DNA of 23,635 nucleotides from CAG-177 sp964587915 (GCA_964587915.1 CAZPMK010000026.1:1-23635), one strand, 5' to 3'; shown: positions 1 to 7,607, counted from the stretch's first letter. Numbers and translations: made by a program. Notes: a model not told the origin generated them from the letters alone.

Positions 1-99
1 CAAGCGGTCCCCCTCCCTTTAGGCAAGGGAGGCGATTTGTATCGTGCCTTTCTGCGGAAAAATAAGCCGAAATATATATCACGGCTGAATTAGAATTTA

Positions 100-232
100 G
101 CTTCCCCTGTAGGGGAAGTGGCTGAGCCGTAGGCGAAGTCGATAGGGTTTTTATTAAAATTTATTATCCTGCTGAGATTTAGATTTTTTAAACCCTTCCG
201 GCACTCCGTGCCACCTTCCCTAAAGGGACGGC
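100..232. repeat. Diverged inverted-repeat pair, MITE-like remnant
   Basis: The left arm (100-148) reads GCTTCCCCTGTAGGGGAAGT, then GGC, a short internal stem and GATAGGG. The reverse complement of the right arm (190-232) has the same plan: GCCGTCCCTTTAGGGAAGG, then TGGC, an internal GCACGGAGTGC stem and GGAAGGG. The arms are separated by about 40 AT-rich bases. The shared plan with different internal hairpins resembles the better preserved element at 287-449, so this is probably an older relative. Confidence 0.5.
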
Positions 233-286
233 AAAGATACAATGTACCTTTCTGCGTAACTGTTGCTTTAATATAAATCCGAGCCT

Positions 287-449
287 AAATTAAATAGGCT
301 CCCTCTGACGAGGGAGCTGTCACGGAGTGACTGAGGGAGAGATAGATTTTGCGTAATTCGCACATTGCTTCTTGTCTTTATCCTTTCTCTCCCTCCGTCT
401 TTTGCTTCGCAAAATCCACCTCCCTCGTCAGAGGGAGGCTAACTAAATT
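287..449. mobile_element. MITE-like element with terminal inverted repeats
   Basis: The left end (287-316) and the reverse complement of the right end (420-449) are near-identical over about 30 bases and share the core GCTCCCTCTGACGAGGGAG or GCCTCCCTCTGACGAGGGAG. Inside each end is a different short hairpin (GTCACGGAGTGAC on the left; a stem built on TTTTGCGAAGCAAAA on the right), followed by GGAGGGAGAGA or TGAGGGAGAGA. The whole element is about 163 bases, AT-rich in the middle, and encodes nothing. This is the architecture of a non-autonomous miniature inverted-repeat element. No target-site duplication is obvious. Confidence 0.65.
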
Positions 450-562
450 CTGCCTTTAATCTAAAAAGCAGCCCTCAGAAATATTCCACATAAGAAGCCA
501 AATTTGAGCTTCGCCGTCCCTTTAGGGGCGAAAATAAATCACAGCTTTCTGCGGAAAAGTGC

Positions 563-600
563 AAAAAAACTGCCGCCACGGTTCGTCCGTTTGCGGCAGT
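563..600 (-). terminator. Rho-independent terminator after the glycerophosphodiesterase gene
   Basis: Perfect 8-bp stem ACTGCCGC (569-576) with GCGGCAGT (593-600) around a 16-base loop. Read on the minus strand it is followed by a run of seven T (563-569, overlapping the stem end). It starts 6 bases beyond the stop of the gene at 606, so it ends the minus-strand phosphoesterase cluster. Confidence 0.85.
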
Positions 601-605
601 CATTT

Positions 606-1358
606 TTATATGGATTCGATTTTGTTTTTAATGATATCGGGGAAATCCGTTATGATTCCGTCCGCTCCCCAAAAGTGGAGCTTTTCCGCCGTTTCGAGCT
701 TATTGACAGTCCAAACAGCCACTCGCTTCCCCGCATCGTGTGCCTTTTCAATCAGCTTTTTTGAAACATATCCTTGATGCGGAAGCAAGAAATCTATGTT
801 GTGCTTTTGAACGAGGTTCAGCGGAGATATCAGCTTGCGTTTCACAATATCGCTCATAGCGGGGTAAAGATAGCCGGTTTGAACGCAGGGCTCGAGCAGC
901 TTTGCTCTGTCAAGAATGCGATAGTCAAAGCTCGAAATGAAAAGTCTGTCGGAAAGTCCGTATTCACCGACTTTCTTTATGACCGCTTCAACGAAGTCGA
1001 GCCCGGCACCCTTTTGCGGTTTAAGCTCAATATTGAGCACGGAGACGGCGGTATCTTTCATCGTTTGCAGAAATTCGTCGAGAGTGGGAATGGTCGTATT
1101 CTTGAAACGGCTTCCGAACCATGAGCCGAAATCAAACGCTTTCAAGTCGCTGAGGCTCATGTCGGATATCTTGCCCTTGCCGTTCGAGGTCTTGTCAACG
1201 CTTCCGTTATGACAAAGCACAAGCTGACCGTCCCGTGTAACATGGACATCGGTTTCCACGCCGTCGGATTTTAGCTCCGCCGCTTTCAAAAAAGCGTGCA
1301 GGGTATTCTGCGGTGCAAGCCTGTTTGCTCCCCTATGTGCGATTACGAACATTCTCAT
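606..1358 (-). CDS. Glycerophosphodiester phosphodiesterase, GDPD family
   Basis: Predicted to hydrolyse glycerophosphodiesters (deacylated phospholipids) to sn-glycerol 3-phosphate and an alcohol. At 250 residues it has the usual length of the single-domain family (TIM barrel) and no signal peptide, so it is probably cytoplasmic. Visible motifs are HRGANRLAPQNT near the N-terminus, the metal-binding pair in DGVETDVHVTRDG, the second catalytic His in CHNG, NGKG, IELKP and a C-terminal WTVN segment. Two family positions differ: the usual PENT is PQNT, and the usual HD after the ExD motif is HN. Start choice is open: the ATG at 1358 lies only 3 bases from AGGAG, while the in-frame ATG at 1352 has 9 bases and fits better. 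It is the last gene of the minus-strand cluster, 28 bases after the phosphatase gene. Confidence 0.9.
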   Translation of the reverse strand: MRMFVIAHRGANRLAPQNTLHAFLKAAELKSDGVETDVHVTRDGQLVLCHNGSVDKTSNGKGKISDMSLSDLKAFDFGSWFGSRFKNTTIPTLDEFLQTMKDTAVSVLNIELKPQKGAGLDFVEAVIKKVGEYGLSDRLFISSFDYRILDRAKLLEPCVQTGYLYPAMSDIVKRKLISPLNLVQKHNIDFLLPHQGYVSKKLIEKAHDAGKRVAVWTVNKLETAEKLHFWGADGIITDFPDIIKNKIESI

Positions 1359-1386
1359 TAGCTCCTTTCGCTGAATTTCCTTTTAA

Positions 1387-2826
1387 TTATTGCTTGGCAA
1401 AAACGGTTTCAAAGAAGCCGACATCGTATCCCTTATCGGTGAGTGAAGAATATACTCCGATATTGTTGAACAGGGCGTAAACGGTGCCTACAAAGCGTAC
1501 AAAGCCGTTGAACGGATTGAATTTCGCCTTGGGATGACCGCCATTATTTGAGCTCTTTGTAATGGTGAAGCTGTTGAACATTTTACCGCTTTCAAGCGTG
1601 TAGGATTTTACGGTTATGGAATCCTCGGTGAAATCAAGAATGTTGTATATCTTTTCGTCCGTGAGATATTCGGTGCCGACCTTGTCGCTGAGTCCGAGGT
1701 TGTTTATATCATCGTTTCTCGGTCTGTTAATCGAGCCGGAAACCATGTAAATGCTGCCCGCCGCATCGTTGACAACTCCTCCGCTCGTCATGGGAGATAC
1801 GTTTTCGCCGTCAAAGAGAACATTGGTAACGGTGTAGTAATGGCTGTGTCCGAGAAGAACAAGGTCAATTCCGAATTCGTCCGCCATGGGACCCCAAAGC
1901 ATACGCAGGAGCCGGTTTTCATCCTCTCTGTGAGGAAGTCTGCCGCTGTAAAGGTCGTGGTGGCACATCATGACTTTCCACTTAACATTGGGATTTTCCT
2001 TAACGGCATTTTTGATAAAAGCGTGGTGATCCATGCCGCTTCCGTTGTTGCTGTCCATAACAAGGAAAAGAACGTTGCCCTTGATAAAATAGTAGTCGGA
2101 GGTTATGTAGGACGAAACGTAATTGTTTTTACGCTCGTTGGGAAGATTTTTGAAGGTCTTGTAATCAACGCCCTTGCGGTCATGGTTGCCCGCAGTTGTT
2201 GCAAACGTAAGATTTTTGCCCGCAAGAGTTGAGCTGAAGCCGATATATTCGTCCTCGCGTCCCTCGCTCGCCTGATCGCCTGCCGAAAGTACAAGAGAAA
2301 TATTGCTTCTGAGCTTTGCTGCGGAAAGAACGGCATCGAAAGCATTTGTGCAGCTCTGTATGCTGCCGGAATCGTTTGCGTCATAGCTGATATGAACGTC
2401 GGTGACATAGACAGCCGAGAAATCCGAGCCGCTGCTTGTGGTGAAGCTGTAAACACTCGAACGGAAATCGCCGCTTACGCATTGATAGTAGTAAGTCGTA
2501 CCCTCGTCAAGACCGGTAACGGTTACTTTGTTTGAATATTTGCCGCTGTAGGTCTCGATGCTGTAGCCGGTGAATTTTTCGCCGTTTGAAATATTGAGGG
2601 ATTCCGAAACGGTGACATACGGGGTCGCCTGTTCATCGGTATACCAAGAAAAATTGCGTTCGCTCTCGTCTGAACCGGGAAACATTATGATGCCCGCTTT
2701 GGAATCTCTGCTGCCCATCCGGTCCATGACTTCCTGACTCGGAAGAGCAAAAGACGGCATTACCGCTGTGAAAATAAGAATAGCGGCAAGAATAACCGAA
2801 AGAGTGCGTTTGGAAAGTGTTTTCAT
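1387..2826 (-). CDS. Secreted purple-acid-phosphatase-like metallophosphoesterase
   Basis: A 479-residue exported phosphoesterase. Residues 1-28 form a signal peptide (Lys/Arg start, hydrophobic core, likely cleavage near SFA). Residues about 43-131 look like the fibronectin-III-type N-terminal domain of purple acid phosphatases (NFSWYTDE, LDEGTTYYYQC). The calcineurin-like catalytic core follows with all metal motifs: D143-x-H145, GD at 183-184, GNHD at 213-216, the CHHD histidines and GHSH. About 45 C-terminal residues beyond the core are rich in Phe, Val and Tyr and have no assigned role. AGGAGG sits 7 bases before the ATG. It lies 60 bases after thiN on the same strand. Role in releasing phosphate from external esters is inferred; substrate is unknown. 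Confidence 0.88.
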   Translation of the reverse strand: MKTLSKRTLSVILAAILIFTAVMPSFALPSQEVMDRMGSRDSKAGIIMFPGSDESERNFSWYTDEQATPYVTVSESLNISNGEKFTGYSIETYSGKYSNKVTVTGLDEGTTYYYQCVSGDFRSSVYSFTTSSGSDFSAVYVTDVHISYDANDSGSIQSCTNAFDAVLSAAKLRSNISLVLSAGDQASEGREDEYIGFSSTLAGKNLTFATTAGNHDRKGVDYKTFKNLPNERKNNYVSSYITSDYYFIKGNVLFLVMDSNNGSGMDHHAFIKNAVKENPNVKWKVMMCHHDLYSGRLPHREDENRLLRMLWGPMADEFGIDLVLLGHSHYYTVTNVLFDGENVSPMTSGGVVNDAAGSIYMVSGSINRPRNDDINNLGLSDKVGTEYLTDEKIYNILDFTEDSITVKSYTLESGKMFNSFTITKSSNNGGHPKAKFNPFNGFVRFVGTVYALFNNIGVYSSLTDKGYDVGFFETVFAKQ

Positions 2827-2886
2827 TCAATAGCCTCCTGAAAAATAAACATATTGTATTTATTTTACTATAAAGAACCTTATGTG

Positions 2887-3501
2887 TCAAGCATCGAAAA
2901 CAACAATAAGAGTACCGTTTTCGACTTTTACGGTGCTGTCCGTACCCGTAAATTCATTGCTTGTTCCGAGCGGAAAGGCACTCGTCAGCACGGCGTTATC
3001 AAGTTGATATTTCAGCCCTTTGAGCGTAACGCCTACACTTTTATCGGTAAAAGAAAGCACCGATATATAGCCTTTGCGGGACGCATCAAAATGCAGCTCC
3101 GAGCAGCATACGGCGGTCATTATCTGCCTGTCGGTTATAAATTCAGCCTTACAGCCCGATTGAGCAAGATGGGCACAAAGTTGAACATTGGCAAGGGTAT
3201 GATCGAATCTTCCGCCCGACCAGCCGTAAAACTTAAACTCGGTGAAGCCTGCTTTCATTCCCGCTTCGGCGGCAGAATACATATCGGTAACATCCTTTTC
3301 TGCAGGAAGAACGGTAACGTTATCCCCCTCGGGAATACTGCCGAGAGAATCAAAATCCCCGATGATATGATCGGGCTTTATTCCGACTGCATTGAGATAG
3401 GTCAAGCCGTTATCAGCCGCTATAACGATATCGCCGTCATTTAATTTTATGGTGTTGAGCGACGGGCACTCCCCCGCTCCGACTATATGGCAAACCGACA
3501 T
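2887..3501 (-). CDS. thiN: Thiamine pyrophosphokinase
   Basis: Transfers pyrophosphate from ATP to thiamine to make thiamine diphosphate in the cytoplasm. The 204-residue length is normal. Diagnostic motifs are D30-NG, GDFDS (48-52), EKDVTD (68-73), GGRFDH (96-101) and, in the C-terminal thiamine-binding domain, a TSNEFTG segment matching the family's SNEF motif. GGAGG lies 7 bases before the ATG. The gene is 54 bases downstream of a metallophosphoesterase gene and a terminator-like hairpin fills that gap. In many Firmicutes thiN sits with rpe and rsgA; here it is among phosphatases instead. No TPP riboswitch is visible upstream. Confidence 0.95.
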   Translation of the reverse strand: MSVCHIVGAGECPSLNTIKLNDGDIVIAADNGLTYLNAVGIKPDHIIGDFDSLGSIPEGDNVTVLPAEKDVTDMYSAAEAGMKAGFTEFKFYGWSGGRFDHTLANVQLCAHLAQSGCKAEFITDRQIMTAVCCSELHFDASRKGYISVLSFTDKSVGVTLKGLKYQLDNAVLTSAFPLGTSNEFTGTDSTVKVENGTLIVVFDA

Positions 3502-3510
3502 GATATTCCT

Positions 3511-3545
3511 CCGTAAAATAAAGTGCCGCCGCAGAGCGACGGCAC
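3511..3545 (-). terminator. Terminator-like hairpin between the metallophosphoesterase gene and thiN
   Basis: A 10-bp stem (3523-3532 with 3536-3545, one G-U pair) closes a 3-base loop and, read on the minus strand, is followed by TTTATTTT. It begins 11 bases after the upstream stop, and its T-run ends next to the thiN ribosome binding site. Either thiN is transcribed by read-through or its promoter lies inside the upstream gene. Confidence 0.75.
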
Positions 3546-3555
3546 AAATTTTGCT

Positions 3556-4776
3556 TTAAGCGATTGAACCGATGAAACCGAATGCTTTAAAGAGCGGAGC
3601 CGCAATTTTGCTGAGTGACTGTGCAAATTCGCCGAGAGCGGTGAGTATTCTTGCACCGAGCTGACTTGTGCCTGTAGCCTTTGCAAAATCCGAATCTGCT
3701 ATTGCAAGGTCATTCATTGTAATAACCTTGCTTTCAAAGGTGCTTGTATCGCTCTCTTTTATGGTGATGATTCGGCTGCCTCTTACAAGGTCGTCACCGT
3801 AAGAATTAAGCGTTGCACCGGGGGTGTTGATTATCCAAACGCCGTCCTTGATGGTCTCATAGCTGTTTACATGGTCATGACCCGAGAATACTGCAAGCAC
3901 GTTGCCCTGCTTTACCATGGCATCGAACTGACCGCAGTTATAGTAGCCGGGGCAAGGAAATTCAAGAAGATGACCGGTAAAATTCTCCGTTTTGGGGAGG
4001 AATGAATAATGCTTGCCGTTGAAGTTTCTGCCAAGCTCGCCCATATCAAAGGGTGCTTCGTAGAAAAGATTGTCATAAACATCGCCGACAACTATATGCT
4101 GGAATGCAAAGGAATTAACCTTTTCGCCCGCAAGAGTGTCAATCAGCTTGCTTTTTTCTTGATACCACTTTATCTGGTCCTCTCTTACGCAGTCATAGCC
4201 GAGCTTATCTCCGTTTTCGTCAAGTGCGTAGCTGCCTGAATCGAAAAGCCAAAGGTTGAACTTGATTTTTGCACTGTCGGAAGCGTAAATCGGGAGATTA
4301 TGAGTACCTACACCGTGAAGTGCGGGAACCGCATCGTATGTGAGGCAGTACTTTCCGCTGTACTTTTTGAAAAGAGAAAGGAGATACAGCTTTGCCTCCT
4401 CCTGGATATCAGCCTCGTTGCTTCCTATAAATTCATGGTCATGGTTGCCGAAAACGAAAGTGAAGTATGTTTCGTTCTCAACAAAAAGAGCGGTAAGCTC
4501 CTTAACGGCATCCTCCTTTATTTCGGTAGGACCTACGGTATTGTCACCGCCGAGAACAACAAGGTCGGGCTTGTATGTTTTGAGCATGGTGTCAACATAT
4601 TTCATCATTTTCTCTTTTGCGGGATATCTGTCCTGCATATCGGTGAGATGCAAAATGGTGAATTCGCCGTTTTTATTGAATTTGAGCATTGGACCGTCTG
4701 CCGATGCGGTAATTGCAAATGCCGTGCTCAACAGGATGCAAACGACAAGAAGCAATGAAAGAACGCGATTTTTCAT
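3556..4776 (-). CDS. Secreted calcineurin-like metallophosphoesterase
   Basis: A 406-residue exported phosphoesterase. The ATG at 4776 is preferred to the upstream in-frame ATG at 4875 because GGAGG lies 8 bases before it and translation then begins directly with a signal peptide (residues 1-26, ending near ITASA). Catalytic motifs are LTDMQ (D46), GGD (76-78), GNHDHE (110-115), FQH and GHDH. The usual motif-I histidine (DxH) is Gln here (D-M-Q), which may alter the metal site. The last ~35 residues are amphipathic and lie outside the fold. It is the first gene of the minus-strand cluster and has a promoter just upstream. Substrate is unknown. Confidence 0.85.
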   Translation of the reverse strand: MKNRVLSLLLVVCILLSTAFAITASADGPMLKFNKNGEFTILHLTDMQDRYPAKEKMMKYVDTMLKTYKPDLVVLGGDNTVGPTEIKEDAVKELTALFVENETYFTFVFGNHDHEFIGSNEADIQEEAKLYLLSLFKKYSGKYCLTYDAVPALHGVGTHNLPIYASDSAKIKFNLWLFDSGSYALDENGDKLGYDCVREDQIKWYQEKSKLIDTLAGEKVNSFAFQHIVVGDVYDNLFYEAPFDMGELGRNFNGKHYSFLPKTENFTGHLLEFPCPGYYNCGQFDAMVKQGNVLAVFSGHDHVNSYETIKDGVWIINTPGATLNSYGDDLVRGSRIITIKESDTSTFESKVITMNDLAIADSDFAKATGTSQLGARILTALGEFAQSLSKIAAPLFKAFGFIGSIA

Positions 4777-4812
4777 GTTGTTTCCTCCGTAAACTTTATA
4801 AGATACAGATAT

Positions 4813-4839
4813 ATTATACCTTTTCTTGCACAAAGTCAA
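4813..4839 (-). promoter_or_regulatory. Probable sigma-A promoter for the minus-strand phosphoesterase cluster
   Basis: On the minus strand TTGACT (4839-4834) is followed after 15 bases by TATAAT (4818-4813); the overlapping TAATAT gives 17-base spacing. It lies 37 bases upstream of the chosen start at 4776, back-to-back with the plus-strand promoter at 4893. No pho-box-like direct repeats were recognised. Confidence 0.55.
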
Positions 4840-4892
4840 GGTTTGAAAGAGTAAAATATCATTATTCATCCCCATTCTTTTCGGGCTGAATA

Positions 4893-4921
4893 TTGCTTTA
4901 TTCGGGTTGTTGGTGTATAAT
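4893..4921 (+). promoter_or_regulatory. Sigma-A promoter for the EamA-tcdA-SBP-recG run
   Basis: TTGCTT (4893-4898), a 17-base spacer and a perfect TATAAT (4916-4921), 32 bases before the permease ATG. Spacing and -10 are consensus. Confidence 0.65.
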
Positions 4922-4953
4922 ATATCTATAAAATAACTTACGGAGGCGGGATT

Positions 4954-5367
4954 ATGTGGCTTGTATTTGCACTTCTTTCGTCGGTCTTTGCGGCACTTAC
5001 TTCAATTCTTGCAAAGATTGGCATAGACGGCGTTAATTCAAATCTCGCAACGGCGCTCAGAACAGGCGTTGTACTGATTATGTCGTGGGCTATGGTTTTT
5101 ATCACGAACGCACAAAGCGGAATCGGCGAAATCAGCAAAAAGAGCTGGATATTTTTAATCCTCTCGGGAGTTGCCACCGGTGCTTCATGGCTTTGTTATT
5201 ACAGAGCCTTGCAGATAGGAGAGGCTTCAAAGGTTGTCCCGATAGACAAGCTGAGCGTTGTGATAACGCTGATTCTTGCATTCGTATTCCTGCATGAAAA
5301 ATTTGACGCAAAGTCACTAATCGGCTGTATTTTGATTGGTGCGGGAACACTCGTAATGGTACTGTAA
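4954..5367 (+). CDS. Half-size EamA/DMT-family membrane transporter
   Basis: A 137-residue integral membrane protein with one EamA domain, about five predicted helices and very little outside the membrane. The C-terminal half carries the family pattern DKLSVVITLILAFVFLHEKF followed by a glycine-rich last helix (GCILIGAGTLVMVL). Classic EamA proteins have two such domains (~300 residues), so a single domain should work as a dimer like the SMR group. CGGAGG lies about 8 bases before the ATG. tcdA starts 24 bases downstream. Substrate cannot be told from sequence. Confidence 0.85.
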   Translation: MWLVFALLSSVFAALTSILAKIGIDGVNSNLATALRTGVVLIMSWAMVFITNAQSGIGEISKKSWIFLILSGVATGASWLCYYRALQIGEASKVVPIDKLSVVITLILAFVFLHEKFDAKSLIGCILIGAGTLVMVL

Positions 5368-5391
5368 TTTTGATTATACGGAGGCTCGACT

Positions 5392-6111
5392 ATGGAGCAT
5401 TCACAATTTGCCCGTTCGGAAATGCTTTTGGGTAAAAGCTCAACCGAAAATCTCAAAGACTGCAAGGTTATTCTTTTCGGGCTCGGCGGTGTAGGCTCTT
5501 ATACTGCGGAAGCTCTTGCCCGCTCGGGAATTGGAAATATCACCGTTGTTGACAGCGACTGCGTTGCCGACACAAATCTCAACAGACAGCTTTGTGCTCT
5601 GCACTCAACAATAGGAATGAAGAAAACCGAGGTCGTAAAGAGGCGGATTCTCGATATCAACCCGTCCTGCCGTGTCACGGCAATTGACAAATTCTATCTG
5701 CCCGAAAATTCCGATGAATTTTCACTTGAAAGCTACGATTATATCGCCGATGCGATCGATACCGTCAGTGCAAAAATCGACCTTGCGGTAAAGGCGTCAC
5801 AGCTTGATATTCCCATAATTTCCTGCATGGGCACGGGCAATAAGCTCGACCCGTCACAGTTCAAAATATCCGATATTTACAAAACCTCCGTTTGTCCGCT
5901 GTGCAGAGTGATGCGTTGTGAGCTTCGCAAACGCGGTATAAAATCTCTGAATGTGGTCTGGTCTGCGGAGGAACCGCTCAAGCCGTCATCAACGGATGAA
6001 AAGACGAACAAGCGAGCCGTCCCCGGCAGTCTGCCGTTTGTTCCCGGAGCGGCAGGTCTCATCATGGCAGGAAAAATAATTCTCGACCTTTCGGAAAGGC
6101 GGTCAAAATGA
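5392..6111 (+). CDS. tcdA: tRNA threonylcarbamoyladenosine dehydratase (TcdA, CsdL/YgdL-type)
   Basis: An E1-like enzyme that uses ATP to cyclise the t6A modification next to the anticodon of ANN-decoding tRNAs into ct6A. The 239-residue protein has the nucleotide-binding loop GLGGVG (30-35), VDSD plus NLNRQ (54-66), a central GTGNKLDP segment, a CPLC pair (168-171) in TSVCPLCRVMRCELRKRG, and the PGSLPFVPGAAGL tail, all in TcdA order. A ThiF or MoeB identity is less likely, because TSVCPLCRVMR and the C-terminal tail are TcdA-like. CGGAGG precedes the ATG. Its stop overlaps the next start (ATGA), so the lipoprotein gene is probably translationally coupled. Confidence 0.93.
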   Translation: MEHSQFARSEMLLGKSSTENLKDCKVILFGLGGVGSYTAEALARSGIGNITVVDSDCVADTNLNRQLCALHSTIGMKKTEVVKRRILDINPSCRVTAIDKFYLPENSDEFSLESYDYIADAIDTVSAKIDLAVKASQLDIPIISCMGTGNKLDPSQFKISDIYKTSVCPLCRVMRCELRKRGIKSLNVVWSAEEPLKPSSTDEKTNKRAVPGSLPFVPGAAGLIMAGKIILDLSERRSK

Positions 6112-7571
6112 AAAAGATTATTTCTCTGATAACCGTTTTAATTATTCTGCTTTCACTTTGTTCTTGCGGAATAGATACAACTATCATAAATCCGCCCGAA
6201 GAAACGACCGTTGAAAACACGGTTACGCAAAGCAAGCTGAGACTTGCGTATTCAAAATCGGAATCTCTCGACCCGTTCAAGGCGACATCCGCAACGAATT
6301 TGCAAATACTGGGCTTGATGTACGACGGTCTTTACAAGCTCGACAAAGCATATGAACCGATACCCGTTGCGGCAAAGGGTGCCATTGTCAGCGGAAACAC
6401 GGTCAACGTCACGCTCTCTCAAACTTGCTTCAGTGACGGAACTGCCGTCACGGCAAACGATGTTGCGTATTCTTTTAAACTTGCAAAGACCTCGCCTGCG
6501 TATTCCGAGAAGCTGAAAGGGTTTGATTCCGTCAGCATTTCCACCTCGAATATGCTTGTTTTCAACCTGTCAAGACCTGATCCCTATGCCCTCTCCTGCC
6601 TTACGTTTCCGATAGTCAAAAACGGTGCAACGGGCGAAGCTCCCGTAGGAAGCGGCAGATATGTTTATCAAAAAAACGGTGAGGAAATATATCTTGTAGT
6701 CAATCCCAAGCACGCTGATTTCAATCCTGCAATCAAAACGATTTCCCTCGTTCCCATCCGTGACAGCTCATCTCTTGAAAGCAGTCTTGAAATAGGCAAC
6801 ACCGGCTTTTATTACGATGATCTTTCCGACGGTGAATTTTCTCGCATCAACGCTCAAACGGTTGATGTTGGCATAAACAATTTTGTTTTTCTCGCATTTA
6901 ATTCCGAAAGTGAATTTTTCTCTAATGTTCTGCTCCGCCGTGCGGTGAACCTTGCCGTTGACCGCAGTTCTATATCAATGACGGCTTTTCAGGGGCACGC
7001 ACGCACCTGCTACTCTCCGTTCAATCCCGATTGGTATGCTCTTTCCTCAAAGGATTTAACGATATCCCCAAACGAAGCACAGGCGAAAAAGCTGATTGAG
7101 GACTCAGAAATTGACATTTCGAGCAAAGAAATTTCGTTGCTTGTAAATAAGGATAATCCGTTCAAGCATGAAGCTGCCGTGTTTATTCGTGACTCTCTCA
7201 TCGCTCTCGGCTTCAAGGTTGTTTTCAAGGATTATGAAGAAAAATACTATACCGAGGCAATTGAGCTCGGCTCCTACGATATGTATATCGGGGAAATTCG
7301 CCTTACTCCGAACATGAATCTTTCTCCCCTTTTTGACGGCACGGTAAAAAGCGGTGCAAGCTCAGCCTCCCCCTCTGCGGCAAGATATAATCTTCTTTTG
7401 GAGGGAAACTGTGAATTGATGGATTTTATCAACACCTTTAATGAGGACGTGCCGTTTGTGCCTTTGTGCTACAGAAATGCCGCCGCATCCTACACCAACG
7501 CACTCTGTGAGGGCTTGTGCGGCTGTGACAGCGATGTTTTTTCCGACATTGATTCATGGCGTTTCAAGTAA
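6108..7571 (+). CDS. Family-5 extracellular solute-binding lipoprotein (DppA/OppA type)
   Basis: A 487-residue lipoprotein. Residues 1-19 are a signal sequence and Cys20 in LCSC-G is the likely lipidated residue. The rest matches SBP_bac_5: DPFKATSATNLQILGLMYDGL, FSDGTAVTANDVAYSF and LRRAVNLAVDRSSI. Such proteins deliver peptides, nickel or similar ligands to ABC importers. No permease or ATPase gene lies nearby, so its partner is elsewhere or it works alone. It is slightly shorter than the common 520-600 residues. ATGA overlap with tcdA; recG follows after 36 bases. Ligand unknown. Confidence 0.9.
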   Translation: MKKIISLITVLIILLSLCSCGIDTTIINPPEETTVENTVTQSKLRLAYSKSESLDPFKATSATNLQILGLMYDGLYKLDKAYEPIPVAAKGAIVSGNTVNVTLSQTCFSDGTAVTANDVAYSFKLAKTSPAYSEKLKGFDSVSISTSNMLVFNLSRPDPYALSCLTFPIVKNGATGEAPVGSGRYVYQKNGEEIYLVVNPKHADFNPAIKTISLVPIRDSSSLESSLEIGNTGFYYDDLSDGEFSRINAQTVDVGINNFVFLAFNSESEFFSNVLLRRAVNLAVDRSSISMTAFQGHARTCYSPFNPDWYALSSKDLTISPNEAQAKKLIEDSEIDISSKEISLLVNKDNPFKHEAAVFIRDSLIALGFKVVFKDYEEKYYTEAIELGSYDMYIGEIRLTPNMNLSPLFDGTVKSGASSASPSAARYNLLLEGNCELMDFINTFNEDVPFVPLCYRNAAASYTNALCEGLCGCDSDVFSDIDSWRFK

Positions 7572-7607
7572 GCCGCCGTGCAGAATAAATGATACGGAGC
7601 TGAATTT

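Larger units (their letters stand above)
12..558. repeat. Family of degenerate repeat units (three copies)
   Basis: Three related units lie at about 12-58, 214-256 and 518-556. Each has a small palindrome of the type CCCTTTAGG(G), then a short AT-rich spacer, then TTTCTGCG(GAAAA). The copies are diverged but keep the order palindrome, spacer, TTTCTGCG. They occupy the gene-free start of the window together with the inverted-repeat elements listed separately. No coding potential was recognised in 1-560; the short ORFs there overlap the repeats. They look like decayed members of an interspersed repeat family, not functional sites. Confidence 0.55.

Noticed and set aside
1..560. CRISPR array
   Set aside because: Repeats are few, unequally spaced, diverged and in both orientations; there are no cas genes.
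2827..2886. Promoter before the purple-acid-phosphatase-like gene
   Set aside because: A TACAAT is present but no acceptable -35 lies at 16-18 bases; support is too weak to annotate.
2854..3444. Plus-strand ORF of 196 codons
   Set aside because: It lies antisense to thiN, which carries all family motifs; no recognisable protein features.
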